From NCBI GenBank assembly GCA_028700875.1, contig JAQVRW010000069.1:1-11079 (forward strand): a stretch of DNA of 11,079 bases, given 5' to 3'. Position numbers and translations under genes: made by a program. Below, piece by piece: positions 1 through 6,336 of the stretch. The DNA is from Candidatus Zixiibacteriota bacterium (lineage in GTDB: Bacteria > Zixibacteria > MSB-5A5 > GN15 > JAAZOE01). The notes below the pieces were generated by a model that was not told the origin of the DNA, made no database searches, and saw only the letters and a list, made by a program, of their open reading frames with translations. How positions within the stretch are numbered: position 1 is the stretch's first letter; the number at the start of each line of letters is the position of its first letter.

Positions 1-464
1 TCCCCGGAATAACCGTCAATCAGGCTTTCAGCCCGACCTCCGCCCCCAGTTCCGGCAGTTACGCCGCATCCAGCAGTTTCGTGGCCATTTCCAATATATC
101 GGCTTCGGCCTCGGTCATGACGGCTGATTTCGCGGTATCACTTACGGCGGGTAACGAGGATGACCTCGATGAGGAGCAGGCGCTGCCTGACCTGTGGTTG
201 GAGCAAAATTTCCCCAATCCGTTCAACCCGGTGACTATGATTTCCTATACCCTCGGAAAGCCCGGCGAGGCGACCATCGCTGTATACAACATCTGTGGCG
301 AACGCGTGACCGACCTGGTCGCGGGATATCATAACGCCGGTTCCTATACCGCATCATGGAACGGCGTTAACGCCGAAGGTGAATCAGTCGCCAGTGGGGT
401 CTATTTCTACGAATTGATCACTGACGACGGGACTCAGGTGCGGAAAATGGTCTTCCTCAAGTAA
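1..464 (+). CDS. Secreted protein with C-terminal FlgD-Ig type sorting domain (C-terminal part only)
   Basis: The frame is open from the left edge (first full codon at base 3) to the TAA at 462-464, so the gene starts outside the window; the GTG at 81 is internal. The last ~90 residues (from about base 192) form a FlgD-Ig-like / type A sorting domain: NFPNPFNP, then ISYTLGKPGEATIAVYN, GERV, the WNG turn, SGVYFYEL and the terminal RKMVFLK. In FCB bacteria such domains sit at the C-terminus of exported proteins and are associated with type IX-like surface delivery. The preceding ~45 residues (FSPTSAPSSGSYAAS, NISASASVMTADF) resemble the end of M6-type (immune inhibitor A-like) secreted metallopeptidases; this is from memory and tentative, because the catalytic part is not visible. 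An acidic linker (EDDLDEEQ) joins the two regions. The sorting domain is secure; the function of the whole protein is not. Confidence 0.85.
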   Translation, partial: PGITVNQAFSPTSAPSSGSYAASSSFVAISNISASASVMTADFAVSLTAGNEDDLDEEQALPDLWLEQNFPNPFNPVTMISYTLGKPGEATIAVYNICGERVTDLVAGYHNAGSYTASWNGVNAEGESVASGVYFYELITDDGTQVRKMVFLK

Positions 465-495
465 ACGAGGCGTTGGGGCGCCCGAATGAATCCCC

Positions 496-521
496 TTCCC
501 GTCTCCCCCACGGGAACGTTT
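496..521 (+). terminator. Weak hairpin followed by a short T run
   Basis: TTCCCG (496-501) pairs with CGGGAA (511-516) around a 9-base loop, and a TTTT run follows two bases later. It lies 31 bases after the stop of the sorting-domain gene. The stem is only 6 bp, so this is a weak candidate that may act with the stronger hairpin at 538-563. Confidence 0.25.
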
Positions 522-537
522 TGCCTCCCCTCGCGAG

Positions 538-563
538 AAGCCCCGGCCGGACGGTCGGGGCTT
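538..563. terminator. Strong hairpin between two convergent genes, probable bidirectional terminator
   Basis: AAGCCCCGGCC (538-548) pairs with GGTCGGGGCTT (553-563) around the loop GGAC, giving an 11-bp stem with one G-U pair. It sits between the plus-strand gene ending at 464 and the minus-strand gene whose TGA begins at 565, so it can serve both. Neither side has a proper U tract (only a short CTT), so it is not a textbook Rho-independent terminator. Confidence 0.5.
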
Positions 564-793
564 CACTCATTTGGGAGATACAGTTGGTCGGTCGTGACAC
601 CATCCATGGTCACGGTTGAATCCCGACCCAACCCCTTTTTGTCCCGTTTGCGTTGCATGTAGCACGACTTGCACAGTTTGGGATCTTCGTTGTACCCCTT
701 CTCGGCAAAGTACTCCTGAGCCGCGATGGTAAACACGAATTCCTCTTTGCAATCGCCGCATATCAGGACTTTAGTTTGATAACCAGCATCCAT
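563..793 (-). CDS. Small zinc-ribbon protein (zf_Tbcl-like)
   Basis: A 76-residue protein with two CxxC knuckles, CGDC (Cys12/Cys15) and CKSC (Cys41/Cys44), 25 residues apart, which should bind one zinc ion. Between them is the signature EFVFTIAAQEYFAEKGY followed by DPKLC, which matches the 'probable zinc-ribbon domain' family (PF13451) as I remember it. The role of that family is not established; nucleic-acid or protein binding is possible. After the ribbon come a basic stretch (QRKRDKKG) and a 20-residue tail with no recognised domain. There is no signal peptide, so it is cytoplasmic. The ATG at 793 has a purine-rich ribosome site (GGAGAGGGG) just upstream, and a TTGACA promoter candidate lies about 95 bases further up. 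It is transcribed alone and convergent to the sorting-domain gene. Confidence 0.85.
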   Translation of the reverse strand: MDAGYQTKVLICGDCKEEFVFTIAAQEYFAEKGYNEDPKLCKSCYMQRKRDKKGLGRDSTVTMDGVTTDQLYLPNE

Positions 794-884
794 GATACCC
801 CTCTCCGGTCGATCAGGTTACATCCCTGTACCATTCTTCCCTTCTCGAACCGATTAGACTAGAAAAATCCTTCTTGCCAATTGA

Positions 885-913
885 TAGATAATTGTGTTAA
901 AACTTTCTGTCAA
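885..913 (-). promoter_or_regulatory. Promoter candidate for the zinc-ribbon gene
   Basis: On the minus strand a perfect TTGACA (908-913) is followed, after 17 bases, by TATCTA (885-890), a -10 element with only its first three bases matching. It lies in a distinctly AT-rich 861-945 stretch between the end of the dockerin protease gene and the zinc-ribbon ATG at 793. That would give a leader of roughly 85 bases. Spacing and position are good; the -10 is poor. Confidence 0.4.
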
Positions 914-948
914 TAAACAATTTAGATATTACCGACTATCTGATAATT

Positions 949-966
949 CGCCGGAAGGGTCCGGCG
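949..966 (-). terminator. Hairpin downstream of the dockerin metalloprotease gene
   Basis: CGCCGGA (949-955) and TCCGGCG (960-966) form a perfect 7-bp stem with an AGGG loop (plus-strand letters). On the minus strand it lies about 45 bases after the TAA of the protease gene and is followed by AATTAT, a weak T-containing tail. It separates that gene from the promoter candidate at 885-913. Confidence 0.4.
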
Positions 967-1011
967 GGGCGATGACGATTTCGGGAAATGGAAAGACCGA
1001 AAAGCGCGGTT

Positions 1012-2700
1012 TTAATTACGAGCGGCACACGGTTTCGGGCCTCCCCTGAATATATAGGTGACGATATACACCGCGTCGGCCACGTTGATTTTCCCGTCGC
1101 AGTTGGCGTCCCCGCTCGGCAAAACCGGGATCGGGACGGGTCCTCCTCTGAAGATATAACCGATGATATACGTGGCATCGCCGACATTGACCTTCCGATC
1201 CTGATTGCAGTCGCCGTACCCATACAACGTGCAACTGAGGACATAATCGCCGCCGCTGACATTCGGAGACACCACCGTTGGTACCGCCGTTACGCGGGTA
1301 TAGTCCTCAATGAATGGCAGGTAAATATCGATCGGATTGCCCAGGAATGAATTCTTAGTAATCAAAGTACCATCACCGCCATCCCGGATAATGCCGGTCA
1401 TGGCCCAGCTGACGAATTCAGCGCCTTTGAGATGGAGCGAAAGGATCCCCCGGGCGGAGGTATCGACGGCAAACTCAATATAGTTGCAGGCCAATCCCTC
1501 CGGTTTATTGACCGGGGTCACCGAATCCTGAACCAACGTCGTAAACGTGAGATCAACGTCGGCCGCCGGATACATGGAGGCGTCGGGGAAATATTCCCCC
1601 GGCACGGCTCTGTACCCGGTGAAATAATTCCAGTAGGCGAACTCAGGAAAAACTCCCACGGTAGTGGCGCCGTACACGGCCAGACCGGAATCGATGGCTT
1701 CCAGGTCCTGTCGAAATCGGCAATATTCCCAGATTCCACGAATGACCGGCGAACCGAATTTCAAATCCAAAAACAGGGGCCAGACAAAGGCGCCGTACAT
1801 GTGATAACCCTCGGTGGACTGCAGGTTGGTCTCCGGTTCATAGAAAAAGTACGGTAAATAGTTGTAGTTGTCGTCGACCTCGGGAAACACGATATCTTCC
1901 ATTCGGGTGGCGCAGGCTTCCATCCACCACAAGCTTTCGTAGCGATCGTAGGCCAGTTCGACGGCATGGAACAACTCATGCGCACAGGTTACCTTCTGGG
2001 CGCCGATGGAGTCGCCGGCCGGGTCATAATTGGGCAGAAAACCATAAAAATTGCGGTGGATGAGCATGAAACTGGAATAATCGCTCCAGGTGCTGTCGCC
2101 GGCCGATTCCGGCAACGTCGCGCCATAACCCGATATCGCCAACAGATAGATGTCGTACCTATCGTCCCCACCCCCCCCATGGTCGCTCGGCGGAGGGTAA
2201 TAACCCAAATGCACGACATAGCTCAACCAGGAGCTGTCGGCGTATTGAGCGGTCCGTTCTACATAGTCGGGGATACCATCCAGATCGTCGTCCTGCGCGG
2301 GAACCGCCTCCGGCCCAGTGGTGTCATAATGGATCTTAAAAAACCCGGCAGGAGAATCATACGCCGCCTGCGTTCCGGGACGCGACAGGTATTGGGCCAA
2401 GGCCAATTGCTGTTCCGGGGAGAATTCGTCATAATGATCGAGGACGTCCTGGATGAGCCCGGTGCCGGATTTCAGGACTTCGGATTGGTCCGCCTTGGTC
2501 GAAGTCGCCAACGGCGGAGGCGTAAAGAAGATATTCATCTCCTCGACCAACATCTGGTTCCGGTCGATCTGTCCGGCCTGGTAAGCCGCTTCCACGGCCT
2601 CAAAAATGCCGGGGCGATCCGACCCGGCAACCGAGGCCGGGATGGCGAATAGAAGAATCGACGCCGCTGCGACGACCAAGGGGATGTAACGTCCTGTCAT
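1012..2700 (-). CDS. Secreted HExxH metalloprotease with C-terminal dockerin
   Basis: Protein of 562 residues from the ATG at 2700. I prefer this start to the in-frame ATG at 2712 because GAGGG lies 5 bases before it, while the upstream ATG has no Shine-Dalgarno; it also gives a compact signal peptide (MTGRYIPLVVAAASILLFAI, then a probable AxA-type cut near residue 26). Numbered from 2700, HELFH (241-245) is the zinc-binding HExxH, and the glutamate in WWMEACATRMED (Glu261) is the likely third ligand, a gluzincin-like layout. The sections around DDLDGIPDYVE, YDIYLLAISGYG and the HExxH recall the 'MXAN_6640 family putative metalloprotease'. Residues 388-495 look like a beta-rich domain of unknown role. 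The last ~60 residues are a dockerin with two calcium loops (DCNQDRKVNVGD and DANCDGKINVAD), each followed by YIFRGGP. The protein should be exported, with the dockerin mediating attachment or calcium-dependent folding. No cohesin gene is seen here. Its substrate is unknown. Confidence 0.87.
   Translation of the reverse strand: MTGRYIPLVVAAASILLFAIPASVAGSDRPGIFEAVEAAYQAGQIDRNQMLVEEMNIFFTPPPLATSTKADQSEVLKSGTGLIQDVLDHYDEFSPEQQLALAQYLSRPGTQAAYDSPAGFFKIHYDTTGPEAVPAQDDDLDGIPDYVERTAQYADSSWLSYVVHLGYYPPPSDHGGGGDDRYDIYLLAISGYGATLPESAGDSTWSDYSSFMLIHRNFYGFLPNYDPAGDSIGAQKVTCAHELFHAVELAYDRYESLWWMEACATRMEDIVFPEVDDNYNYLPYFFYEPETNLQSTEGYHMYGAFVWPLFLDLKFGSPVIRGIWEYCRFRQDLEAIDSGLAVYGATTVGVFPEFAYWNYFTGYRAVPGEYFPDASMYPAADVDLTFTTLVQDSVTPVNKPEGLACNYIEFAVDTSARGILSLHLKGAEFVSWAMTGIIRDGGDGTLITKNSFLGNPIDIYLPFIEDYTRVTAVPTVVSPNVSGGDYVLSCTLYGYGDCNQDRKVNVGDATYIIGYIFRGGPVPIPVLPSGDANCDGKINVADAVYIVTYIFRGGPKPCAARN
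1033..1212 (-). repeat. Dockerin module: two EF-hand-like repeats
   Basis: This part of the metalloprotease gene encodes two tandem ~30-residue units. Each begins GD-C/A-N, carries an Asp/Asn-rich calcium loop (DxNxDxxxNVxD spacing) and ends in YIFRGGP. The repeated aromatic-glycine ending is, in my recollection, typical of dockerin-like tails in Zixibacteria and relatives. Key Asp positions are filled in both loops, except that the first has Arg where Gly is usual (QDRK). Confidence 0.8.
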
Positions 2701-2747
2701 TCCAACCCTCATATTTAACCCGGCAGGTACGGTTCGACGGGTATATT

Positions 2748-2760
2748 CCTAGCCGCTAGG
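2748..2760. promoter_or_regulatory. Perfect palindrome at the predicted transcription start of the protease gene
   Basis: CCTAGC-C-GCTAGG is a 6-1-6 perfect inverted repeat. It lies immediately downstream of the -10 candidate at 2762-2767, around the expected +1. That is where a repressor operator, or a small 5' stem in the mRNA, would be expected. No regulator can be named. Confidence 0.3.
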
Positions 2761-2761
2761 T

Positions 2762-2789
2762 AAGGTACTACGGTCGGCCAAAGTGTCAA
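2762..2789 (-). promoter_or_regulatory. Promoter candidate for the dockerin metalloprotease gene
   Basis: On the minus strand a perfect TTGACA (2784-2789) is followed after 16 bases by TACCTT (2762-2767), a weak -10. It lies about 60-90 bases before the ATG at 2700. Together with the missing terminator after the upstream barrel gene, this suggests the protease gene has its own promoter but might also receive read-through. Confidence 0.35.
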
Positions 2790-2853
2790 GTCCAATTATT
2801 GAACACCGTTTGTTACTATAGCCTTATACGCCGCTTTGTCCGTCCCACGTGGT

Positions 2854-4512
2854 CTAAAAATATTGATCCGTCCCGGCCGATATCTGCCAGCGTCCGCGAT
2901 TTAAAGCATAGGCCAGATCGATCCGTACGACTTCGGCGTTCGTCGCCCGATTGACCCCGAGACGTAGGCCTCCCCCGACCGCCGACCGGGTCCGTCCCAA
3001 AACAAACGGGGCGTCTTTCGCCCATATGTTTCCTATATCGGCAAAGACCGCCGCGCCGATACCGACCGACATGATTTCCATATCGGTGAAGAACCGGTTT
3101 TCCAGGTTTACAACGATCCGCGAATCCCCCCCGCCGAAATAAAGGGGGTACCCGCGAAGACCCCGGTCTTCGTCCTGGTACAGCGTTTGCCCCCCACGCC
3201 GCAACCGATCGAACAGGTAATCGACAGCCCCCACCAGCGTTTGATTAGGCCGATACTGCCAGTAGGTTTTCCCATAACCGTTGACAATTGTCCGAACGGT
3301 CCTGTTTTCCGAGCGCCATTGTTGCCCGGAAACGCCGATTATCATAAGGATATCGTTGCGGGCGGCCGAGTATTGCGGGTTTAGGTGCAAGTACCAGTAT
3401 CGCTTCATATGCAACGGTATGGTGAATCCGACGCTCACCCGAGCATCCAAACCGAGGTTGAAGTCCTCCGGTTGTTGGAACCGGTTCAGGCGACGGTATT
3501 CGGCAAAATGAATCTGTTGAAGCCGTATCGTCCCCTGAAGGTAATGATACACGGAGTCGACCCCGGGCGGGGGAACCAGCCGGTCCACCGTTTCCGGTGG
3601 CAGGAAGACGGAATCGTTGTATTTTCTCCCCAAATCGTTGATCGACGTGTAGCCATGAAGAAACATGAAATAATATTTAAGCCGATCTCCCCCGATTCGA
3701 TATTGAACGAACTCCTGGATGTTGTCCAATTTCAACCGGTCGCGGGCGGCCAGGGTCTCATCCAGATAATAATCCAATCTTTTCTTGACCCGAGCGCAGC
3801 TGATTTCCCAACCCCAGCGACTGCTGAGAGAATAGAGCGGACGCCCCAGGGTAAACAGGAGCCGTCCCAACCGAGGGTCATCCGAATAGCCAAATCCGGC
3901 GGCCAGGTTGGAACTCCACATCCGCGCATCTTTGACCTCCACCTGATAAAAGGTCCGTTCTTCCTCCAGAAAAAACAACTCGTGGGCCATGTAGATTCCG
4001 AGACCGAGGAAATTATTTTCGGTCAGGCTGATTTCGAGGCGGTTCCGGCCGCCGCTGCGGCCGGGGGAAATCCCGGCGCTGGTGGTCCACTTGTCGGACG
4101 TGGTCACGACCATGATGTTTTCGCCCCGGGCGCCTTTTTTCAAACGGATGTCGCTCTTGAATAGGTACTTCAGCCCGCGGAGATTCCGCATCGATTCGGC
4201 GACCAGCGCGGTGTCATAATGCTCCCCCTTTTGCAACAGGAGTTCCCGCCGCACTTTCGCCTTGCGCGTAACGACATGGGTATGGTTGGCCAGACGAAAC
4301 AACAAGTTATTGTAACGTGGATTCGACAGGTCGAAGACATTTTCCGGGTTTATTTCCACGGAGTCGATGGTGAAGCCCGGAGGATCGGCCGGAACGGTGG
4401 GATCGCCGGAATCGGTTGCCCCCCGGACCGGCGCGACCAGCCATATCAGCACGGCCGCCCCCAGGACCGGGGCCTTCCAAAAACGGATATGTCCGCAACA
4501 ATGCCTGTGCAT
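2854..4512 (-). CDS. Omp85/BamA-like outer-membrane barrel protein with one POTRA-like domain
   Basis: Protein of 552 residues. The N-terminus is an export signal (hydrophobic PVLGAAVLIWLVAPVRGA, residues 15-32). Residues ~47-140 look like a single POTRA domain: FTIDSVEI, a helix pair around RRELLLQKGEHYD and ESMRNLRGLKYLF, and a closing strand near NIMVVTTSD. From ~150 on, alternating aromatic strands form a barrel (surface antigen D15 style). The conserved lumen-loop motif appears as LRGYP (452-456), followed by VVNLENRFF and AVFADIGNIW, and the chain ends in YF, the usual barrel-terminal aromatic. Known relatives insert or export proteins across the outer membrane. With one POTRA this is probably an accessory Omp85 rather than BamA itself. 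The GGAGGA at 4531-4536 is 18 bases from the ATG, too far for ideal spacing, but no better in-frame start exists. No clear terminator follows the TAG at 2854-2856. Confidence 0.82.
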   Translation of the reverse strand: MHRHCCGHIRFWKAPVLGAAVLIWLVAPVRGATDSGDPTVPADPPGFTIDSVEINPENVFDLSNPRYNNLLFRLANHTHVVTRKAKVRRELLLQKGEHYDTALVAESMRNLRGLKYLFKSDIRLKKGARGENIMVVTTSDKWTTSAGISPGRSGGRNRLEISLTENNFLGLGIYMAHELFFLEEERTFYQVEVKDARMWSSNLAAGFGYSDDPRLGRLLFTLGRPLYSLSSRWGWEISCARVKKRLDYYLDETLAARDRLKLDNIQEFVQYRIGGDRLKYYFMFLHGYTSINDLGRKYNDSVFLPPETVDRLVPPPGVDSVYHYLQGTIRLQQIHFAEYRRLNRFQQPEDFNLGLDARVSVGFTIPLHMKRYWYLHLNPQYSAARNDILMIIGVSGQQWRSENRTVRTIVNGYGKTYWQYRPNQTLVGAVDYLFDRLRRGGQTLYQDEDRGLRGYPLYFGGGDSRIVVNLENRFFTDMEIMSVGIGAAVFADIGNIWAKDAPFVLGRTRSAVGGGLRLGVNRATNAEVVRIDLAYALNRGRWQISAGTDQYF

Positions 4513-4539
4513 GCCTAACCGACGGGGTATTCCTCCGGC

Positions 4540-4568
4540 TTCAAGTATAACTCATTATGACCGATAAT
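4540..4568 (+). promoter_or_regulatory. Promoter candidate for the pilus/secretion operon
   Basis: GATAAT (4563-4568) is a 5-of-6 match to a -10 element; 17 bases upstream is TTCAAG (4540-4545), a weak -35. The only space between the divergent start codons is 84 bases (4513-4596), so the operon promoter must lie here or within the neighbouring gene. The element overlaps the opposing promoter, so the two may compete or be co-regulated. Confidence 0.3.
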
Positions 4569-4573
4569 ATCAA
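4544..4573 (-). promoter_or_regulatory. Promoter candidate for the Omp85-like gene
   Basis: On the minus strand TTGATA (4568-4573; 5 of 6 consensus bases) is followed after 18 bases by TATACT (4544-4549; 5 of 6). Transcription would start near 4537, only about 25 bases before the ATG, at the edge of the GGAGGA sequence. It overlaps the candidate promoter of the divergent pilus operon. Confidence 0.45.
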
Positions 4574-4596
4574 AGATAAATACGAAGGCGAGGTGT

Positions 4597-6336
4597 ATGG
4601 CCGGTGAAACCCCAAAACGTATCGGAGATTTGCTCTTAGCGCGAGGGTATGTCTCCGATGATCAGATCAAGTCGGCCCTGTCGATTCAGCAAAAAACGGG
4701 GAAGAAACTAGGTAATATCCTGGTCGACGTCGGCATTATCAACGAAGAACAGTTGGTGGAAGTCATCTCCGAACGATTGAAAATCCCCAAACTGAACCTC
4801 TCTTCCCTGGTTATCAATCCCAACGTCATCGCAGTCATTCCCGTCGAAGTGGCCAAGAAGTACAGGGTTCTCCCGGTCCTCAAGATCGGCAACAACCTGA
4901 CTGTCGCCATGGTGGATCCGCTGGACGCCATCGCCCTCGAAGAGATCAAGTATCTCTCCAAATGCGTCGTCAAGCGGGCCGTCGCCGGAGAAAAAGCGCT
5001 GAAAGAAGCCATTGACCAATACTACTCCGTGGCCGACTCGGTTCGGGGTCTTATCAGCAACGACAAAGAGGACCCCGGAGGGCATGATACCCCGGTTGAA
5101 TCGCGTTTTGGAGACATCCTGACGGCCGACAGCACGGTCGTGCGCCTGGTCAACCTGATTCTGTCGCGGGCGGTTCAGGACGGCGCTTCCGATATCCATC
5201 TGGAACCGGATGAAACGCAGTTGCGGATTCGCTATAGGGTCAACGGAGTCATGCGGGAAGAAGCCGCCCCGCCCAAGAAATTGCAAGCCGAAATCATCTC
5301 CCGCATAAAGATCGCGGCCGATCTGGACGTCTCCGAAAAACGCCTTCCCCAGGACGGCCGCATGGCCGTAACCGTCGATACTCAAAGCGTGGACCTGCGG
5401 GTCTCCACCCTGCCTACCATCCACGGCGAAAAGATCGTCGTCCGTATTCTGGATAAACGGCACCTCAAGACCGGCCTGCCTGAATTGGGGATGGCCTCCC
5501 CGGTATTGGAGCGCTGGCGCCGCCATATCCGCCGGCCGGAAGGTTTGATCCTTATTTCCGGCCCGACGTCATCGGGCAAAACATCCACCCTTTACGCTTC
5601 CCTGCAAGAAATCAACAGCGTCGAGAAGAATATCATTACCGTGGAAGACCCGGTGGAATATTCCCTGCCGATTATCAATCAGGTGCAGATAAACGAAAAG
5701 GCGGGACTGTCTTTCGCCTCCGCATTGCGGTCGATGCTGCGGCAAAATCCTGACATCATCATGATCGGAGAAATCCGGGACACCGAGACGGCCGCCATCG
5801 CGGTTCGGGCTTCATTGACCGGACATCTGGTCTTGTCGACCATCCATACCAACGACAGCATCGCGGCGGTGACCCGCCTGATCGACATGGGCATTGAATT
5901 GTATATGGTCGCCTCCGCCCTCGAAGGGGTACTGGCCCAGCGGTTGGTCCGCACTATTTGCCCGGAATGTCGGGAAATCGCCACCCTTCCCGCGGCCCTG
6001 TTGAACCGAATCCGTCCATCCGAGACAGAGGCGCCGGCAACTTTCTATCACGGCGCCGGATGTATGAAATGCCGAGGTACGGGATACGCCGGAATGACCG
6101 CAGTGTATGAGCTGTTTGAGGTCAACGATCAGATCCGCGAGATGATCCTGGCCCGCCGGCCGGAAAGCATCCTGCGAAGCGAGGCCGCCCGATACGGGTA
6201 CCGTCCTTTGTTCGAAACGGGTCTGCAATTAGCCATGGCCGGAATCACCAGCCTGGATGAGGTCATGCGCGTGACCAGTCCCGTCCTGCCGCAGGATGAT
6301 GCGGCCGTGGTCGTGTCGGTCGATGAACTGCCATGA
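4597..6336 (+). CDS. pilB: Type IV pilus / type II secretion assembly ATPase with MshEN domain
   Basis: A full-length 579-residue cytoplasmic hexameric motor of the PilB/GspE family that powers filament assembly. The N-terminal MshEN module shows both c-di-GMP-type motifs (residues 8-31 and 37-60). The ATPase domain has Walker A GPTSSGKT (322-329, Lys328), the Asp box around ITVEDPVEY (347-355), Walker B DIIMIGE (386-392) and the His box TGHLVLSTIHTND (408-420). The zinc tetracysteine of the assembly ATPases is present as CPEC (455/458) and CMKC (489/492), which argues against a PilT retraction ATPase. The GspE versus PilB name cannot be settled from this gene alone; the neighbouring PilM/N/O set favours PilB. 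GAGG just before the ATG serves as ribosome site. It is the first gene of the operon and overlaps the next by ATGA. Confidence 0.93.
   Translation: MAGETPKRIGDLLLARGYVSDDQIKSALSIQQKTGKKLGNILVDVGIINEEQLVEVISERLKIPKLNLSSLVINPNVIAVIPVEVAKKYRVLPVLKIGNNLTVAMVDPLDAIALEEIKYLSKCVVKRAVAGEKALKEAIDQYYSVADSVRGLISNDKEDPGGHDTPVESRFGDILTADSTVVRLVNLILSRAVQDGASDIHLEPDETQLRIRYRVNGVMREEAAPPKKLQAEIISRIKIAADLDVSEKRLPQDGRMAVTVDTQSVDLRVSTLPTIHGEKIVVRILDKRHLKTGLPELGMASPVLERWRRHIRRPEGLILISGPTSSGKTSTLYASLQEINSVEKNIITVEDPVEYSLPIINQVQINEKAGLSFASALRSMLRQNPDIIMIGEIRDTETAAIAVRASLTGHLVLSTIHTNDSIAAVTRLIDMGIELYMVASALEGVLAQRLVRTICPECREIATLPAALLNRIRPSETEAPATFYHGAGCMKCRGTGYAGMTAVYELFEVNDQIREMILARRPESILRSEAARYGYRPLFETGLQLAMAGITSLDEVMRVTSPVLPQDDAAVVVSVDELP

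Noticed and set aside
1966..2652. A 228-codon plus-strand open frame antisense to the metalloprotease gene
   Set aside because: It has no recognisable domain, is rich in arginine and valine as mirror frames of GC-rich genes usually are, and the minus strand encodes a clear HExxH protein with signal peptide and dockerin.
2845..2852. CCACGTGG palindrome just after the Omp85-like stop codon, considered as a terminator
   Set aside because: Eight bases with no loop and no T run cannot form a useful terminator; probably chance.
3385..4164. A 259-codon plus-strand open frame antisense to the Omp85-like gene
   Set aside because: It shows no domain or ribosome site and lies wholly inside a gene with signal peptide, POTRA-like region, LRGYP motif and terminal phenylalanine.
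4708..5526. A 272-codon minus-strand open frame antisense to the assembly ATPase
   Set aside because: Its composition is that of a mirror frame (many Asp, Gly and Phe) and it is fully covered by the well-supported PilB/GspE gene.
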